Assembly (NCBI GenBank): GCA_030549495.1
Contig: JAUIRK010000890.1
Coordinates: 414,001 to 478,000, forward strand
DNA length: 64,000 nucleotides
Direction: 5' to 3'
Origin: Nectonema munidae
Lineage: Eukaryota > Nematomorpha > Nectonematoida > Nectonematidae
The notes below the pieces were generated by a model that was not told where the DNA came from, searched no databases, and saw only the letters and a list, made by a program, of their open reading frames with translations. Each line of letters begins with the position of its first letter. Position 1 is the stretch's first letter. Below, piece after piece: positions 1 to 11,336 of the stretch. A program made the position numbers and the translations under genes.

Positions 1-159
1 GACCAAAAATTCAAGCAATCCTTTAAAATAGAGTGTATTCAGCGCATACCTAAAGTCCTAAATTTATAGGACTAGTTTATATTTTTTTTAACAAAATTGG
101 TGAATTTAAATACTATACTTCCAGCGAAAATATTTTAATTAAATTTGCATATCGAATAT

Positions 160-693
160 GGTGCGCAGAAAAAATTGCCCCAATTAAAAAGTAGGAAAAA
201 ACGCCCCTAGTAAAAATGCCCCAATTTAAAATTAGGAAAAAATGCCACAACACAAAAAAAATTATTAATTAAAATTAAAAAAAAATGTTTTTTAAAAGAT
301 ATGTCAAATAAAGGTTTTTTGTAAAAAAAATGTTAACTTTTCATCTAAAAGATTTAAAATTTAATTAAAGTAAATGAAAAAACTTAGCATACGACAATTT
401 TTTAAATACAAAAAAAAAATTATAAAACAGCAAATATTTTTGGACTTTGTGTGTATCAGAACATTTTCTAAATATAATTTGTATTTTAACTGATTTTAAG
501 AACACATTCCCACAAATCTACACCTTTGCTATTGTTTTCAAGAACTTTATAAAGAAAAAAACCCTATAGATTAAGAAATTTTAGAAATTTAGCCTTTCAA
601 AACGGTACCAAATAAAAATATTTATATAATTTAAAAAATCCTGAAAATCAAAAATTAGGGGCATTTTTTCTTGAGGCATTTTTACCTTCAACC
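160..693. mobile_element. Nested element N1 in hAT copy A
   Basis: An approximately 534 bp insert flanked on both sides by the 9-mer ATCGAATAT (151-159 and 694-702). Copy C has a single uninterrupted version of the site near 6580. Its ends share GGT and GCCCC-type inverted segments (GGTGCGCAG at the left, TTCAACC at the right). It is non-coding and AT-rich. The same insert in copy B (18918-21857) is itself interrupted by piggyBac. The superfamily is unknown; an 8- or 9-bp duplication would fit hAT or MULE. Confidence 0.65.
496..499. other. Empty TTAA site orthologous to the piggyBac insertion in copy B
   Basis: The local sequence (reverse strand) GAATGTGTTC-TTAA-AATCAG matches exactly the two flanks of the piggyBac at 19100-21499, with one TTAA and no insert. 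This is the pre-insertion allele on a paralogous repeat copy. Confidence 0.9.
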
Positions 694-1145
694 ATCGAAT
701 ATACACTAGTTTAAAAAAATCCAAAATTGTTAGGGGGTGGAATAGGCTTTTCATTTGAAAAATAAAGTAGTCTACGAGGCACATTACAGGAATTGATGAA
801 AGAATATTTGATTCATAGAGAAAACAAATAACTGAAGGTTGGATAGTTTTATATGAGTGAATGTAGTCTAAAGGCAAAGAGTCTACTAGACAACCTGTGA
901 TGTTTATATGAAAAAATGTGATTGATTCAGGGGCAAGGGTATAAAATGAAGTTATAATTGTGCAAACAAAAAATTAGGATAGCATTATTTCATTTTACTC
1001 AGCATCATTCAAAAATAGTTTAAAAGCTAAATTGATACAAGCTACAAAAAGTAAATAACATTTTGCAATGATTTGCCTTTTATAATAACTTTTAAGTAAA
1101 AAAAAGTTATAGAGCTTCAACAAAAACTACAGCATACTCTATGGG

Positions 1146-1290
1146 TGGCATGGCAGGTTGGTTGAGATGATGGACTCAGCACGCAAGCCTCTGGATTCGA
1201 TTCTTCATCGATACGAATTTGTTCATAGTTTGACATAAGCGGTACATCAGTGCCTTGTCAATGAAAATACACCCGCACCTTACCTTTTAC
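1146..1290 (+). repeat. tRNA-derived SINE-like segment inside hAT copy A
   Basis: The segment contains a B-box-like GATTCGATTC (about 1195-1204), and about 40 bp upstream an A-box-like TGGTTGAGATGATGG. This is the layout of a tRNA-derived polymerase III promoter. The same segment lies in copy B on the opposite strand near 18330-18475. Copy C has only a diverged version. No poly-A or target duplication was resolved, so it may be a captured tRNA-like sequence, not a mobile SINE. Confidence 0.35.
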
Positions 1291-1508
1291 TCAAAATTGA
1301 AAAATTTGCTACATAATTAACATAAGAAAGAAAGGAAACAAAATAAACTAATAAAGCAAGTTTCACTATTTTAAAATGGAACCGTCTGTTCTCAGAATAA
1401 TTTCAAAATAATAGGAGGCATAAAGAAGATATTTTCAACTTTTTATAAGCAGCAAAAGCCAACGTTTAAGTAGCCAACCCTTATAATTAAAAAATTATTT
1501 AAACTAAC

Positions 1509-1742
1509 GGTCGACAGACATTTCACCCCATAGACAATTTGCCCCCTGACAAATTGTCTCATATGTTATTAGTTTCATCCATCTTTGCTTATTATATGTG
1601 TAAAATTATTAAAAAAATTTATTCTTGTTTATTTTATCTCTATTAAATTATTTCAAATTATTCATTTTATCTCTTAATTTTTTAGAATTGTCCATGGGAC
1701 GAACTGTCTTATGAAAATAATGGGGCGAAATGTCCGAGAACC
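1509..1742. mobile_element. Nested MITE N2 (GACATTTCGCCCC-type ends) in copy A
   Basis: A 234 bp insert flanked by a perfect 8-bp duplication AAACTAAC (1501-1508, 1743-1750). The ends are inverted: GGTCGACAGACATTTCACCC at the left, and the complement GGTTCTCGGACATTTCGCCC at the right. It is non-coding. It contains one copy of a unit (CCATGGGACGAACTGTC...) that is tandemly amplified in copy B. The duplication length suggests a hAT-type mobiliser. Confidence 0.7.
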
Positions 1743-1959
1743 AAACTAACATAAATCAAAGTATACGATAAAAGAAAATCATTACGTTTTTTGAATATTT
1801 AAGTTTTCAAATGTTACAAAATGTAGCAAACGTAGTGATAAAGATTTTGACTTTTGTTGAAAAAAAATTCTTAACGCGAGTCTAACAATATTCATTGATA
1901 TAAAATCGTAACGATTGAAAACTATTTTAATTTAACTCTAAATGCAAATTAGATAGAAG

Positions 1960-2098
1960 CAGTGGTGTAGCCAAAAAAAAAAGTTGATAGAAGGGGCACA
2001 ATTTAAAAACAAAAAGCTGCATAAGATGCATGGGGGCACCATGCGGTACATAGGAGTGTGGGCACGGCCCCTCATGCCCCAGCCTAGCTACGTCACTG
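1960..2098. mobile_element. Nested hAT MITE N3 in copy A
   Basis: A 139 bp element with terminal inverted repeats CAGTGGTGTAGCC and CAGTGACGTAGCTAGG (right end complemented). The flanking 8-mers GATAGAAG and GAGAGAAG match at 7 of 8 positions. CAGTGGCGTAGC-type termini are common among animal hAT elements. A related copy lies in copy B at about 17018-17215, where it is longer by about 60 bp. Confidence 0.65.
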
Positions 2099-2501
2099 GA
2101 GAGAAGAGAGCTGAATGAGATAGGAGATAAAAGAGAGAAGGGGGTTGGAAGAAAAGAAGGGGGTTGGGGGGAAGGTTGTTTTTAGAAAAGAAAGAGGAAA
2201 AAAAAAAAGAGAAGAAAAAAAGAGAAAAAAACACTGTGAAAAAAAGAGAAAATTGGAAAAAAAAAAAAAGGGGTTTGGGTTGAAGCAATGGATTATTATT
2301 ATATAGCTCTCACGCATCGTCTGTAAAATATGTTCGATAGGAATTTCAGAGCAGCTTGGCATGATGTTTGATTGATTCGAAAGTCTGCATACATGTTTTA
2401 TTAACAAGCAGCAAATCTTACTTATAGAAAATTATTAGGGGGGGGGGGGCGAAGGTTATTTTCCCCCCCCCCCCCCCCCCCCCCCGGATGTGCGCCCCTG
2501 G

Positions 2502-3728
2502 TTCATTACACACTCTTTCTTCAGCAATTTTGGATTTCTTAGGACCTGTAACTCTGTTACTTGTAGGAGTAAGGTAAGCAAGCACAATTTTTCTTCTGAC
2601 ATCTAACAACCTCACTTTTTCATCAGGATGTAATTTTTGATAAAGTCTCCATGGATTAAAAATTGAAACATCCATAGTTCTCTTTCTAATGTTTTTTCAG
2701 TACTTTTGATGATAATAATGGACAAGTATTGCATCTATTTTCTCTTAGTGTTCCAGTTGCTTTGATATTTTTTTGATAAAGCACCAAGAACACTTACGCT
2801 AGTAAAAAAATTATGAAAATATTTTTGATAATGGGATGATGTCTCTTTTGGCAGAACTGAAATTAGCTTCATAATTACGCTTTCACCAAGAGGTAAGTTA
2901 GATCTTTCTTCTTTGCCAACATATGGATGAAAATTAAAGATATCCATTTGCAGCACACAAACACCAAACTTTATAGTCAAATTTTATTGGCTTATTTTTC
3001 ATAAACATTTTAGTGGAATGTATTCCATAATATCTTACCATCATTTCATCTAAAGAAAGCTTTTCTTCAAATTTTGCATAGTTTTTCTTGTAAAATTTTT
3101 TCTTACTTTGAACATTTTATCGTTTTGTTTATTTTTGAATTGTCATTCAAATGGATATATTTTTTTATTTCTCTAAATCGTTGCCTAGAAATTGAGTTTG
3201 AAACTAACGGAACTCCTACACCTATAGATTGTTCCCAAAACATATTTTGTTGAGGTAAAGAATGATAGCCTGAAAGAATTAATATTCCTAAAAATATTTT
3301 AATTTCATCCAGCTCTAAATTAAAATTTATATCATTTTTTGCCTTGCATACTTGATACTTTCTTGTATCAGTTTAAAAATTTCCTTATTGTAAAATTCTT
3401 CAAATAGTTCAACAATACTTTTATCAAATAAACTGTTCAAATTAATATTATTTTCTGAAGTAAAAGCTTTAAAATTAGTATAGTTTATATTACTTTGCCA
3501 TGTACTTTTAATTTTTTGTCTTCAATAATATAATCTCTTACCTCTTGATTTTCTATATCCTCATTGTCATAAAAAATTTCTAAATTACCAACAACATCGT
3601 GAATTATGTTTTCTCTTATATCGTTGTCAAAAAATTTTTTTTTACCAATTTGTCAAAAAAAATTTTTTTATTATATTCAAAAAAGTTTTTCAAACTTGAA
3701 TAATAAAAATTAACTGTTTTTAACATAA
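2502..3728 (-). pseudogene. Decayed piggyBac transposase, 3' end cut by hAT copy A
   Basis: Reverse-strand translation gives scattered piggyBac (PGBD-type) blocks in the correct order: an N-terminal segment from about 3725, a LILSGYHSLPQQ-like block near 3250, the block SLDEMMVRYYGIHSTK with MKNKPIKF near 3000-3060, then YVGKEE...YFHNFFTS (2735-2980), and finally RRKIVLAYL (about 2580). Frames change several times and stops are frequent, so it is inactive. The C-terminal part stops where the hAT terminus begins at 2501. No terminal repeats were located. Confidence 0.75.
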
Positions 3729-6425
3729 TTATTAACCTTTAAAATTATTTTAAAAAGGAATTTTTTGAAAATATAGAATTAAAAATTCCTTACCAGTATT
3801 TTCAAAATTACTAATTTTATTTATATATAGATATAAAAAGAAACTTCCACAAATTTTTTTGTAATGCACTGGTCAAATATGAGTTGTATTTGATGTTTAT
3901 TGTGAGTTTATAGTAAATATTTGATTTTAAAATAATTTGTAACTTGCATTCCACTTATGGGATAATGGCTCAATTTGGAAAGCAAATCCTTAGTTCTCAA
4001 TCTGATCTTGATATATTTTTCAGTTCCAGGAATATCTAATAGATGCTGTTAATTTGGTAATTAATTTCTTTTATATATTTTGGTAAAATCAATAGAAGTA
4101 CTTTTTTGTCAATATAACTCAAAATCGATGTCATCAATAAAAATCAGATCAAATCTCTGCAGACAAACTGAATTTTTGCCCACATTTTCGAGATATGAAA
4201 ATATCTACCTTCGCTTTTATTCCTACGGTTATTCCACAAAAGACGTATTTTCTATAAGAAATCCTTCGTCGTCTAAGTCCTCCTCATCGTTGCCTTACTA
4301 GGCCGTAGTAATTCCTGTCTAGATTTTTGTACTTCTCCAGCAGTCTTTAAACTTTCTAGAATTGCTCCCTCTTTAAAAAAAGCTTATACTGAAATTATTT
4401 AAAACTACATATTGAACTGAATTATATTCCTCGCTTTCTAAAATATTTGAGAAACTTATATAATTTCAAATGCACCAATGTATTGTCTTTGGGATTGAAA
4501 ATTTTGCTCAACTGCTATACTTGGTTTTTTAAAGTTTATTTTATATGAATTTAGATAATAAATTAACTTGTTTTTTTTTCTGGACCTTACTGATTTTGAT
4601 AAAAAAAAACTTTGTAATTATGGTTTGATGATAAATCTCTCCTTACTTATTTTCCTACTAGGGTTGGATCTAATACTTGAAATTATCAAAATACAATCGA
4701 AAAGAGTATTTGTCAACAAACTCAATTTTAAATTTAAAAAGACGCAAGAAAAAATTGTAGTAATGATATTTTTATGATATAGAGAAAGGTATTTGTATAT
4801 GTATTTTTGGAATTTGAAGCAAAAATATTTGATTTAACGATTATCTGGAAAGAAAGGAGAACCATGATTTACGAGTTTATTATGCTTATCAAGTATATGA
4901 AATGATTCATGAGTCTATTAATCCATTGCCATCCATGAGCCCTATATTAGGATCAACTTCTGAATGATACCTTCTGATGAACAGTTATATTTGTTCCTCA
5001 TCTTACTTACAGTGTTGAAAAGTGGCTGTTTTTTAATTGTAATAAAATATTTATAGCTCAAAAAAGATGATTATTATAAATTATATATTTCTGATACTAA
5101 TGGTATTTTTTATTCAAATGAACTTGTGAAATTTTTGGATAAGGATAGGTTTCTTCTATGATTGGTTTCGCAAAAAGTGCCTATCTCTGAATGACTGATG
5201 AAGAATAGAAGTTGCAACCCATCAGATTATTTCTTTATTTTTACATAAGATATAGATAGAGACCAACACCTAGTAGTAGGAATGGCAAAACAAGTTACGC
5301 TATTCATTTGCGTATTCTGATGTCTTATACACTATTATTTTTTCTTTACTTGAAAAGCACGCCAGAACTGCTAATAAAAAATTGTGTTTTCATTTTATAC
5401 TTGTAAATAGTAATCACATAACAAATAACAAAATTTAGTTTTTTTATCTTAGTTATAAACCTAAATAAAATAATCTTGATAGTTTATTAGCATTATTGGT
5501 CCATCTCGATGGAGTTGTCTTCCTTTTATTTTCACTCAAATGATAATATTCTTTAGTGCATGTCTTTAAAAAAATTCAATTTGTGCTACAGTTAGGAAAG
5601 ATAGAATATGTATGCTACATTGCTATATGTTCTACGGTCTGCATACCTAAAAGGTTTGGGGTCTACTGAATGTTAAAGTGTGTATTCATTAATACAATAT
5701 TCCTCTTTGATCATTTATATTCTACTTGTCGAGTCAATATATTTCAAGAATTGATACATTTGGGTCAAAAATACCACCGCAAACAATCTTAGACTAGAAC
5801 AAATATGCGTCTCGGGTAGACGTTTTCAAGGATGCTTCAAAATTTTAGCTGTTATAAATAAGGTTTCGAGATTATGGCTAATAGCGATTTTTACAGATTT
5901 TCTCGTAACAGCATGGTAATTATGAAAGCAATGGATTCAAGTGATTATACATCTATTGCAAAAGAGGTAGGGAATGCTTTATAAGGCATCTAGCTCTGCC
6001 CTTTGATGAAAAGCGAAAGTTCATTTACTCAAAATCTGGTTTCTTTTTACGGTTTCACCAAAAATAATGAACCAACCATGTGTGGCCATATATAAGATTT
6101 TATGTTCTAAATTGTCTTTTTTAAATTTAAAATTGAGTTTGACAAGTCAAAATTATAGGAAATTTTTTTTACTTTAAACCATTTTTCTGAATTTTTGTGT
6201 CAAATTTTTAACTTTGAAAGAAAAATTTATGAGTGAATTTTTTTAACATTTTAAACCATGCTTATCTTAAAGAGTATCGTTTTACCTACATTTTTCATGT
6301 TGTTGCCTATTTGAAAAAATATTTAGAAATTTTTTTATACGCCATTGAACAATATGCATTTTGCATATTGAACATTTTAGCGTGTAAAATAAATAACATA
6401 TTTTTTTGCAAATTCATTAAATATA
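3729..6425. other. AT-rich stretch without recognised gene
   Basis: Only short open frames occur (up to 73 residues at 4080-4301 plus, 69 at 4568-4777 plus, 65 at 6233-6430 plus), none recognised. On the minus strand near 4230-4300 a short acidic frame (DLDDEGFLIENTSFVE) is readable but unassigned. A 36-codon frame starting near 5875 (plus, MANSDFYRF...) is also unassigned. Decayed host exons cannot be excluded. Confidence 0.4.
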
Positions 6426-6747
6426 CTTAATATCAGGGGTGCACATCATCAAAATTATTGGGGGCAAATTTTTTGTTTCAATTTTCAAAATTACTGATCT
6501 GGAAATACCACGGGAGAGCAAATATTCAAGCAAACCTTTATTGATGAAATTTAAAAACTATACTTCAATTAAATTTGCATATCGCATATACACTAGTTTA
6601 AAAAAATCCAAAATTGTTGAGGGGCGAATAGGCTTTTCATTTGAAAATGAAGTACTAGTATTCCTCACTTAACGACGGGGTAGGTTAACGACGACTCAGA
6701 GTTACGACGGGCTCTTAAAAATAGTCATAAATTTAAAAAAATAAAGT

Positions 6748-6930
6748 AGTGAGTGAATGAGTGCGTGTATTGAGGTGGGATGGGAGATGCTGCCTACGCT
6801 GTAGACTCGCTAACATACGAACACACTCATATTTAACGAGTCACATCGCTGAGTTGTGAGTGTGTTCGTATGTTCGCGAGTCTAAAGCGTAGGCAGCATC
6901 TCCCCTTTACACGCACGCAATCACTCACTT
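6748..6930. repeat. Long hairpin in the Tigger 5' region
   Basis: Arms of about 75-80 bp (6748-6829 and 6857-6930) are near-perfect inverted complements. For example GGGAGATGCTGCCTACGC at 6782-6799 pairs with GCGTAGGCAGCATCTCCC at 6887-6904. The loop is about 27 bp. This is separate from the element's terminal repeats and much longer than usual subterminal motifs. Confidence 0.85.
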
Positions 6931-7013
6931 ACTCTGTCGGAAATCTACCACGCTGCTAACCGTTTACGCAAAAATTATCTTCAGTAACTATAAAAATACA
7001 ACTTTATCCCTTA

Positions 7014-8138
7014 GTGATGACTGGAAAACATAAACTACACATTCTCCCGCTGGATCTGCTCCAAAGGAAAGCAATCGATCTAGATATGAAGATGAAGATA
7101 ATAAAGGAGTACGAAGGAGGTAAACGAGTTCAAGATATGGTTAGAAGTTATGGCTTTTCACGTTCAACTGTCTCTACCATCATTAAGGACAAAAATAAAA
7201 GAAATGGCTATATCATCGACAGGATACAACACATTGTTAACTAGGCATTGAAAAGGATTGATTTATGAGATGGAGAAATTGCTTTCCATTTTGATTGATG
7301 ATCATCTCGATAAAAATATTCCAGTAAGATTATTCACAATTCAAAGCAAGGCACTGAGTATTTTCAACACCCTTAATCACGTGAGGGTAAAGTATGCACT
7401 GAAACTTTCACGGCAAGCAAAGGGTGGTTCCAACGATTTTGAGAACGCTTCAACTTGCATAATCGTGGTGTGTATGGCGAAGCTGCAAGGGCGGATGAAG
7501 AGGCGCTACAACCATTTATTGAGGAACTAGATAAGTTAATCGAAGAGGAATGGTATCGTCAAGAAAAGATGTTCAATGTAGACGAGACTGGTCTTTTTTG
7601 GAAAAAAATGCCAGAAGAACATACATACATAAAGAAGCCAAAAACATGCCTGGTTTTAAGTCGTTCAAAGACTGAGTGACATTGCTTTTAGATGGCAATA
7701 TTGCAGGCCACAAGCTTAAACCATGTCTCATTTATAGGTCTTAAATTAAAAGATTTGTGAATAATTTTAATGGGTTTGATTATGAAGAAAATTCGGAAGT
7801 GATAAATAAGAAAATTGTTGATCTTGCAGTTGGAAGTGGACTCTGGTGATGTACAAGAATTAGTTGACTATGTTGAAGGAGAGTTAAGTAATAAAGATTT
7901 GTTTGAGTTAGAACAGCGAAAATTAGAAGTAGTACAAAAGAAGTTTACTGCAAAAGGCTTAGCAAGTGCATTTGCAAAGATAAATGAAGCTATGTTGGAA
8001 ATAGAAGCGATGGACCCCAATGTAGAACGCTTTACAAAAGTTGAGAGAAACATGAATGAAACACTCAGATGTTATCGTGAGATCTACGATCACAAAAAGA
8101 GACAGACAACTCAGATGTCGATTATAAGTTTTTTTTAG
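7014..8138 (+). pseudogene. Tigger (pogo superfamily) transposase, internally deleted and frameshifted
   Basis: The N-terminus (7014-7244) carries a psq/CENP-B-type helix-turn-helix (MKIIKEYEGGKRVQDMVRSY). A second block (7258 to about 7420, shifted frame) gives MEKLLSILIDDH, then ASKGWFQRF (CENP-B HTH) and ADEEALQPFIEELDKLI. FNVDETGLFWKKMP holds the first catalytic Asp. VTLLLDGNIAGHKLKPCLIY follows, after a stop near 7677. The central part with the second and third catalytic residues is missing. The C-terminal block resumes at 7815 and ends KKRQTTQMSIISFF, a PCNA-binding (PIP-box-like) tail of the kind known in pogo transposases. It is inactive because of the deletion and stops. Confidence 0.85.
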
Positions 8139-10064
8139 AAAAGCTAAATCTTCAAGTGTTAGTTTTCCTTCCCCCACCTCGTCAGTCTCATCCACAAACC
8201 TCAGACTCTTTCCTACTCGGGCCCTCACGTGAGCATGGTGTAAACCTCGAAGACGCTGGGCCCTCTAGTGAGCGTAATGAAGACATCGACGATCCAGATA
8301 CAATTCCAGAAAGCGAGAAATTCGAAGGCTTTAATTTATGAATTGTTCATGATTTTTTCAGTGTTAAAATTTAAAAACATAAAATACTGTAATCTCTTTA
8401 TTTATGTACAGTATGTACACCTATTCTTAACAAAAAAAACAATAGTAAGTAAAGAAAGAGAAAAGGTAAAGAAGTACAGTACAGTATCAATGGCCTATAC
8501 GTAAGCAATACTGTACAAATGCATGCCTAGCAAAATGTCTACTAAAGCAGGTTTCGTTTAACGACCAAATCACTTAACGACGGGGTTTACAGAACGTAAC
8601 CCCGTCGTTAAGTGAGGACCACTTGTAGTCTATCAGGCACATTACAGGAATTGATGAAAGGATATTTAATTGATAGAGAAAACAACTGAAGGTTGGAGAG
8701 TTTTTAGAAAAAAGGGGTAAAGATATCAATTAACAATAAAAAAATTGGAAATTTTATTGAATGAAAAAAATCATTCATTAATTTTAAGTTGTTCCTTCTT
8801 CTAAAAAATGAAATGTTTTATTGAGAAAAATAAATTTAAAAAAAACACATCCAAATTACATAACTTTTCTGAGGTTTTCTATCAAAAATGTAAAACAGAA
8901 CTAAAGTTAGAAAACTTGGTATTAGAATTTTTTCATTTTTTTTAGTGTATAAGAATAAGTGTAAGTTAGTTAGACTCTCAAAAAAGATATAAAATAAAGA
9001 TAAAATTGTGCAAACAAAAATCAAGCAATAAATTAAGATTGCATTACTTCATTTTTCTCAGCATCATTCAAAAATAGTTTAAAAGCTAAATCGGTGCAAG
9101 CTACAAAAAATAAAATAATAATATTTTGCAATGAGCCTTTTATAATAACTTTTAAGGAAAAAAAAGTCTATTAGAAAAAGTTATAGAGTTTCAACAAAAA
9201 CTAAAAATTTTACAGCATAACGTTTTTTGAAAACTAATTTGACGTATCCACTACACTTCGATTACTCACCAATTTGTTCATAGTTTGACATAAGTGGTAC
9301 ATCAGTGGCTTGTCAATGAAGACACCCACGGTACCTTTTACTCAAAATTTAAAAATTTGCTACATAATTAACATAGAAAGGAGATAAAATAAACTAATAA
9401 AGCAATTTCCACTATTTTAAAATAAAACTGTCTGTTCTCAGAATAATTTCAAAATAATAGGAGGCATAAAAAATGAGTTTATTTGATATTTTGAAAACAA
9501 TCAAATTTTTTTTTGAAAGCCGACAGCTGTCATAAATAAATCAAGTACATTTTTAACAACTGAAACATTTTGTTTCGATATTATATTTTTATTATAATAA
9601 TAATCAACAAATTTTCTTAAAAAAATGATTTAATTAATTATGTACAGTGTTACTTACAAAATTTAACAATCGAACATTATAAAAATATCTCTGCTCAAAT
9701 ATTAAACAAATATAGTATTTTGGCTTTTAAACTGAATAGCTAGTCAAAATATTAATTCCCAAATAGTTATTGAAAAAATTTCTTGACTTGAAAAAATGAA
9801 GTTCTCAAATGTAACAAACGTACTGATAAAGATTAAGTGACCTTTGCTAAAAATTTTTAACGCGAGTCTGACAATATTGCAATGAGCCATGTCTGACAAT
9901 GGGGGGGGGGGGGCAGGCCCCTCATGTCGCAGCCTAGTTACACCACCGGAGAAAAGAGAGCTTGAGTGAAAGAAGAGAGCTTGAGAAGAGAGATTGAATT
10001 ACAGAGAAGAGCTTCACAAATGTGGTCATAAATTTAATTCAATAAAGAGGTGTATGGTTTAAAT

Positions 10065-10403
10065 CACGGTTTATCAACCAGGGTCCACATGGACCCTAGA
10101 TGTCCATATAATAACTTAGTGGGTCCACAGTATAAATATTATAAATTGAGGGTCCACTCGTTGAGGACATCAACCAAAGGGATCTCATTAAATGTCTTTG
10201 TTTTTTTTATTAATATTACAAAAATTGTATTATAATTGATTTGCTTTCATTTCAATATGAATTCCAATTATATACTATTTTGTTTATCATAACCTCAAAA
10301 ATTTTATTAGTGAAAAATATTTTTATGCCCACTTTTTATGAAGGGGTCCACCAAAAAATAAGAGAAAAGGGGTCGATGGGTGAAAAAGGTTCGAGAACCG
10401 CTG
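10065..10403. mobile_element. hAT MITE (CAGCGGTTCTC-type ends)
   Basis: A 339 bp non-coding element flanked by a perfect 8-bp duplication GTTTAAAT (10057-10064, 10404-10411). Termini are CACGGTTTATCAACC and, complemented, CAGCGGTTCTCGAACC. This is the CAGTGGTTCTCAACC theme widespread in hAT elements. A relative lies at 62079-62370. Confidence 0.85.
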
Positions 10404-10606
10404 GTTTAAATTAATCTTTCAAATATATATTTAAAGAGAAAATTTGTTTTGTAATGCGGAAAATATTAATTATACGGTTGGTATAATTAGAATTGCCACT
10501 AGGATTTGAGCATATAACTTGATAAAATGCACCTTAATTTAAATTAATTTATAGGTATTACATCAATAAATAATGGGATTATATAAGCTAAAAATAATAG
10601 AAAAGT

Positions 10607-10612
10607 TTTATT
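10607..10612 (-). promoter_or_regulatory. Polyadenylation signal of TIMM21
   Basis: AATAAA on the minus strand, about 23 bp past the TIMM21 stop codon. Canonical hexamer in the expected place. Confidence 0.6.
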
Positions 10613-10634
10613 GTAAAAAAATAAATTTAACTAA

Positions 10635-11240
10635 TTAAATTACTCTAATAACTTTTTCGGGATATGACTTAACAACAACAAATATCTTATTAAACTTTGA
10701 TTCACCGTTCATCTTTATAACATGTTCAACTTCAATTGTTGCTGTTTTTATAGAACCTTGTAAATAAAATTCTAAACGTGTAACTTGATTTAACTCAGGA
10801 TCAGTGAAGGAACTACTACGAAAAATACGTCTACTTCTACCTCTACCATCACCATAAAACTTCAAAGGAGAACCCAAGTTATCTAGAACATTTGCATTAG
10901 ATTTAATAATTTTGAAAGCTTTATCTCTAATAACAACAGGAGAAGAGCGTGAAAAAAGTTCACAAAACAAGGTATAAATTATAAAAAGCGCAACTCCAGC
11001 ACCAAACAAGAGAAACAAACCATAAAATAGAAATTCACCATTATTTTTAGCTTTTTCATAATTTAGACTTATAAGGTTTCTATTTTTTCTAGGTTCACTT
11101 TTTTCAGGCAGAGTGGTAAAAAATCTTATTGACTTTATTTGAGAACCAATATAGTTAGCATTATAACTATTAACGTTTATAATTCTTCTAACATTGTAAC
11201 TTTTATGATAAAAAAGTTTAAAAACTAACTTATAAATCAT
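10635..11240 (-). CDS. TIMM21: Mitochondrial import inner membrane translocase subunit Tim21
   Basis: A complete 201-residue frame. Residues 1 to about 48 look like a mitochondrial presequence: basic, few acids, with FFTTLP near a likely cleavage region. Residues 69-92 form one transmembrane helix (LFYGLFLLFGAGVALFIIY), followed by the family-typical FCELFSRSSP. The rest is the intermembrane-space Tim21 domain, with GSPLKFYGDGRGRSRR, then RLEFYLQGS and KIFVVVKSYPEKVIRV closing the protein. In other organisms Tim21 links the TIM23 presequence translocase to the TOM complex and to respiratory-chain assembly. It is slightly shorter than the vertebrate protein (about 248 residues). There are no introns. 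The ATG at 11240 is the first in frame and precedes the presequence. No operon-like neighbours; repeats lie on both sides. Confidence 0.9.
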   Translation of the reverse strand: MIYKLVFKLFYHKSYNVRRIINVNSYNANYIGSQIKSIRFFTTLPEKSEPRKNRNLISLNYEKAKNNGEFLFYGLFLLFGAGVALFIIYTLFCELFSRSSPVVIRDKAFKIIKSNANVLDNLGSPLKFYGDGRGRSRRIFRSSSFTDPELNQVTRLEFYLQGSIKTATIEVEHVIKMNGESKFNKIFVVVKSYPEKVIRVI

Positions 11241-11336
11241 AAAAAGTATCTAAAATATATGAAAGCCCATTTGTCAACAAGGATTAATTGAAAAGTGAAA
11301 AAATTTTCAAAAATTAAAGTTTTTTAATAAGATATT

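Larger units (their letters stand above)
1..2501 (-). mobile_element. Composite non-autonomous hAT element, copy A (5' part cut by window edge)
   Basis: This stretch aligns in reverse orientation with 16571-22090 (copy B) and with 6434-10010 (copy C). Its right end reads ATGTGCGCCCCTG, the complement of the CAGGGGCGCACAT terminus seen at the other copies. The opposite terminus, about 85 bp more, lies beyond the window start. No transposase reading frame is present; open frames in it are low-complexity shadows. Three smaller elements (160-693, 1509-1742, 1960-2098) are nested inside. Relative to copies B and C it lacks roughly 270 bp near 1790. Its right end abuts piggyBac coding debris at 2502, so it probably inserted into that older transposon. 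The hAT assignment rests on the 8-bp target duplication of copy B. Confidence 0.8.
6655..8625 (+). mobile_element. Tigger/pogo-type element inserted at TA
   Basis: A 1971 bp element with inverted ends sharing CCTCACTTAACGACGGGGT, flanked by TA (6653-6654 and 8626-8627). Joining the flanks gives the uninterrupted hAT sequence seen in copies A and B (AAGTAGTCTA). It carries a broken pogo-family transposase and, near the 5' end, a large hairpin (6748-6930). It is a deletion derivative and not autonomous. Confidence 0.9.
6434..10010 (-). mobile_element. Composite hAT element, copy C, split by a Tigger insertion
   Basis: It starts with CAGGGGTGCACATC, matching the complement of the right terminus of copy B. 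It follows that family through 6654, is interrupted by Tigger (6655-8625), and resumes at 8628 up to about 10010. It lacks nested elements N1 and N2, so it serves as the reference for their empty sites. The inner end fades out near 10010 without a clear terminus. The 8-mer before the start is CTTAATAT, but no partner was found. Confidence 0.7.

Noticed and set aside
2088-2407. Two minus-strand frames rich in Phe, Leu, Pro and Ser
   Set aside because: Translation of a purine-rich low-complexity tract inside hAT copy A, without start context or domain.
2445-2487. Long G and C homopolymer runs (also near 9901, 13055, 14205, 16620)
   Set aside because: They could form G-quadruplexes, but homopolymer length is unreliable in assemblies and they recur at fixed places in the hAT family and MITEs, so no separate function is claimed.
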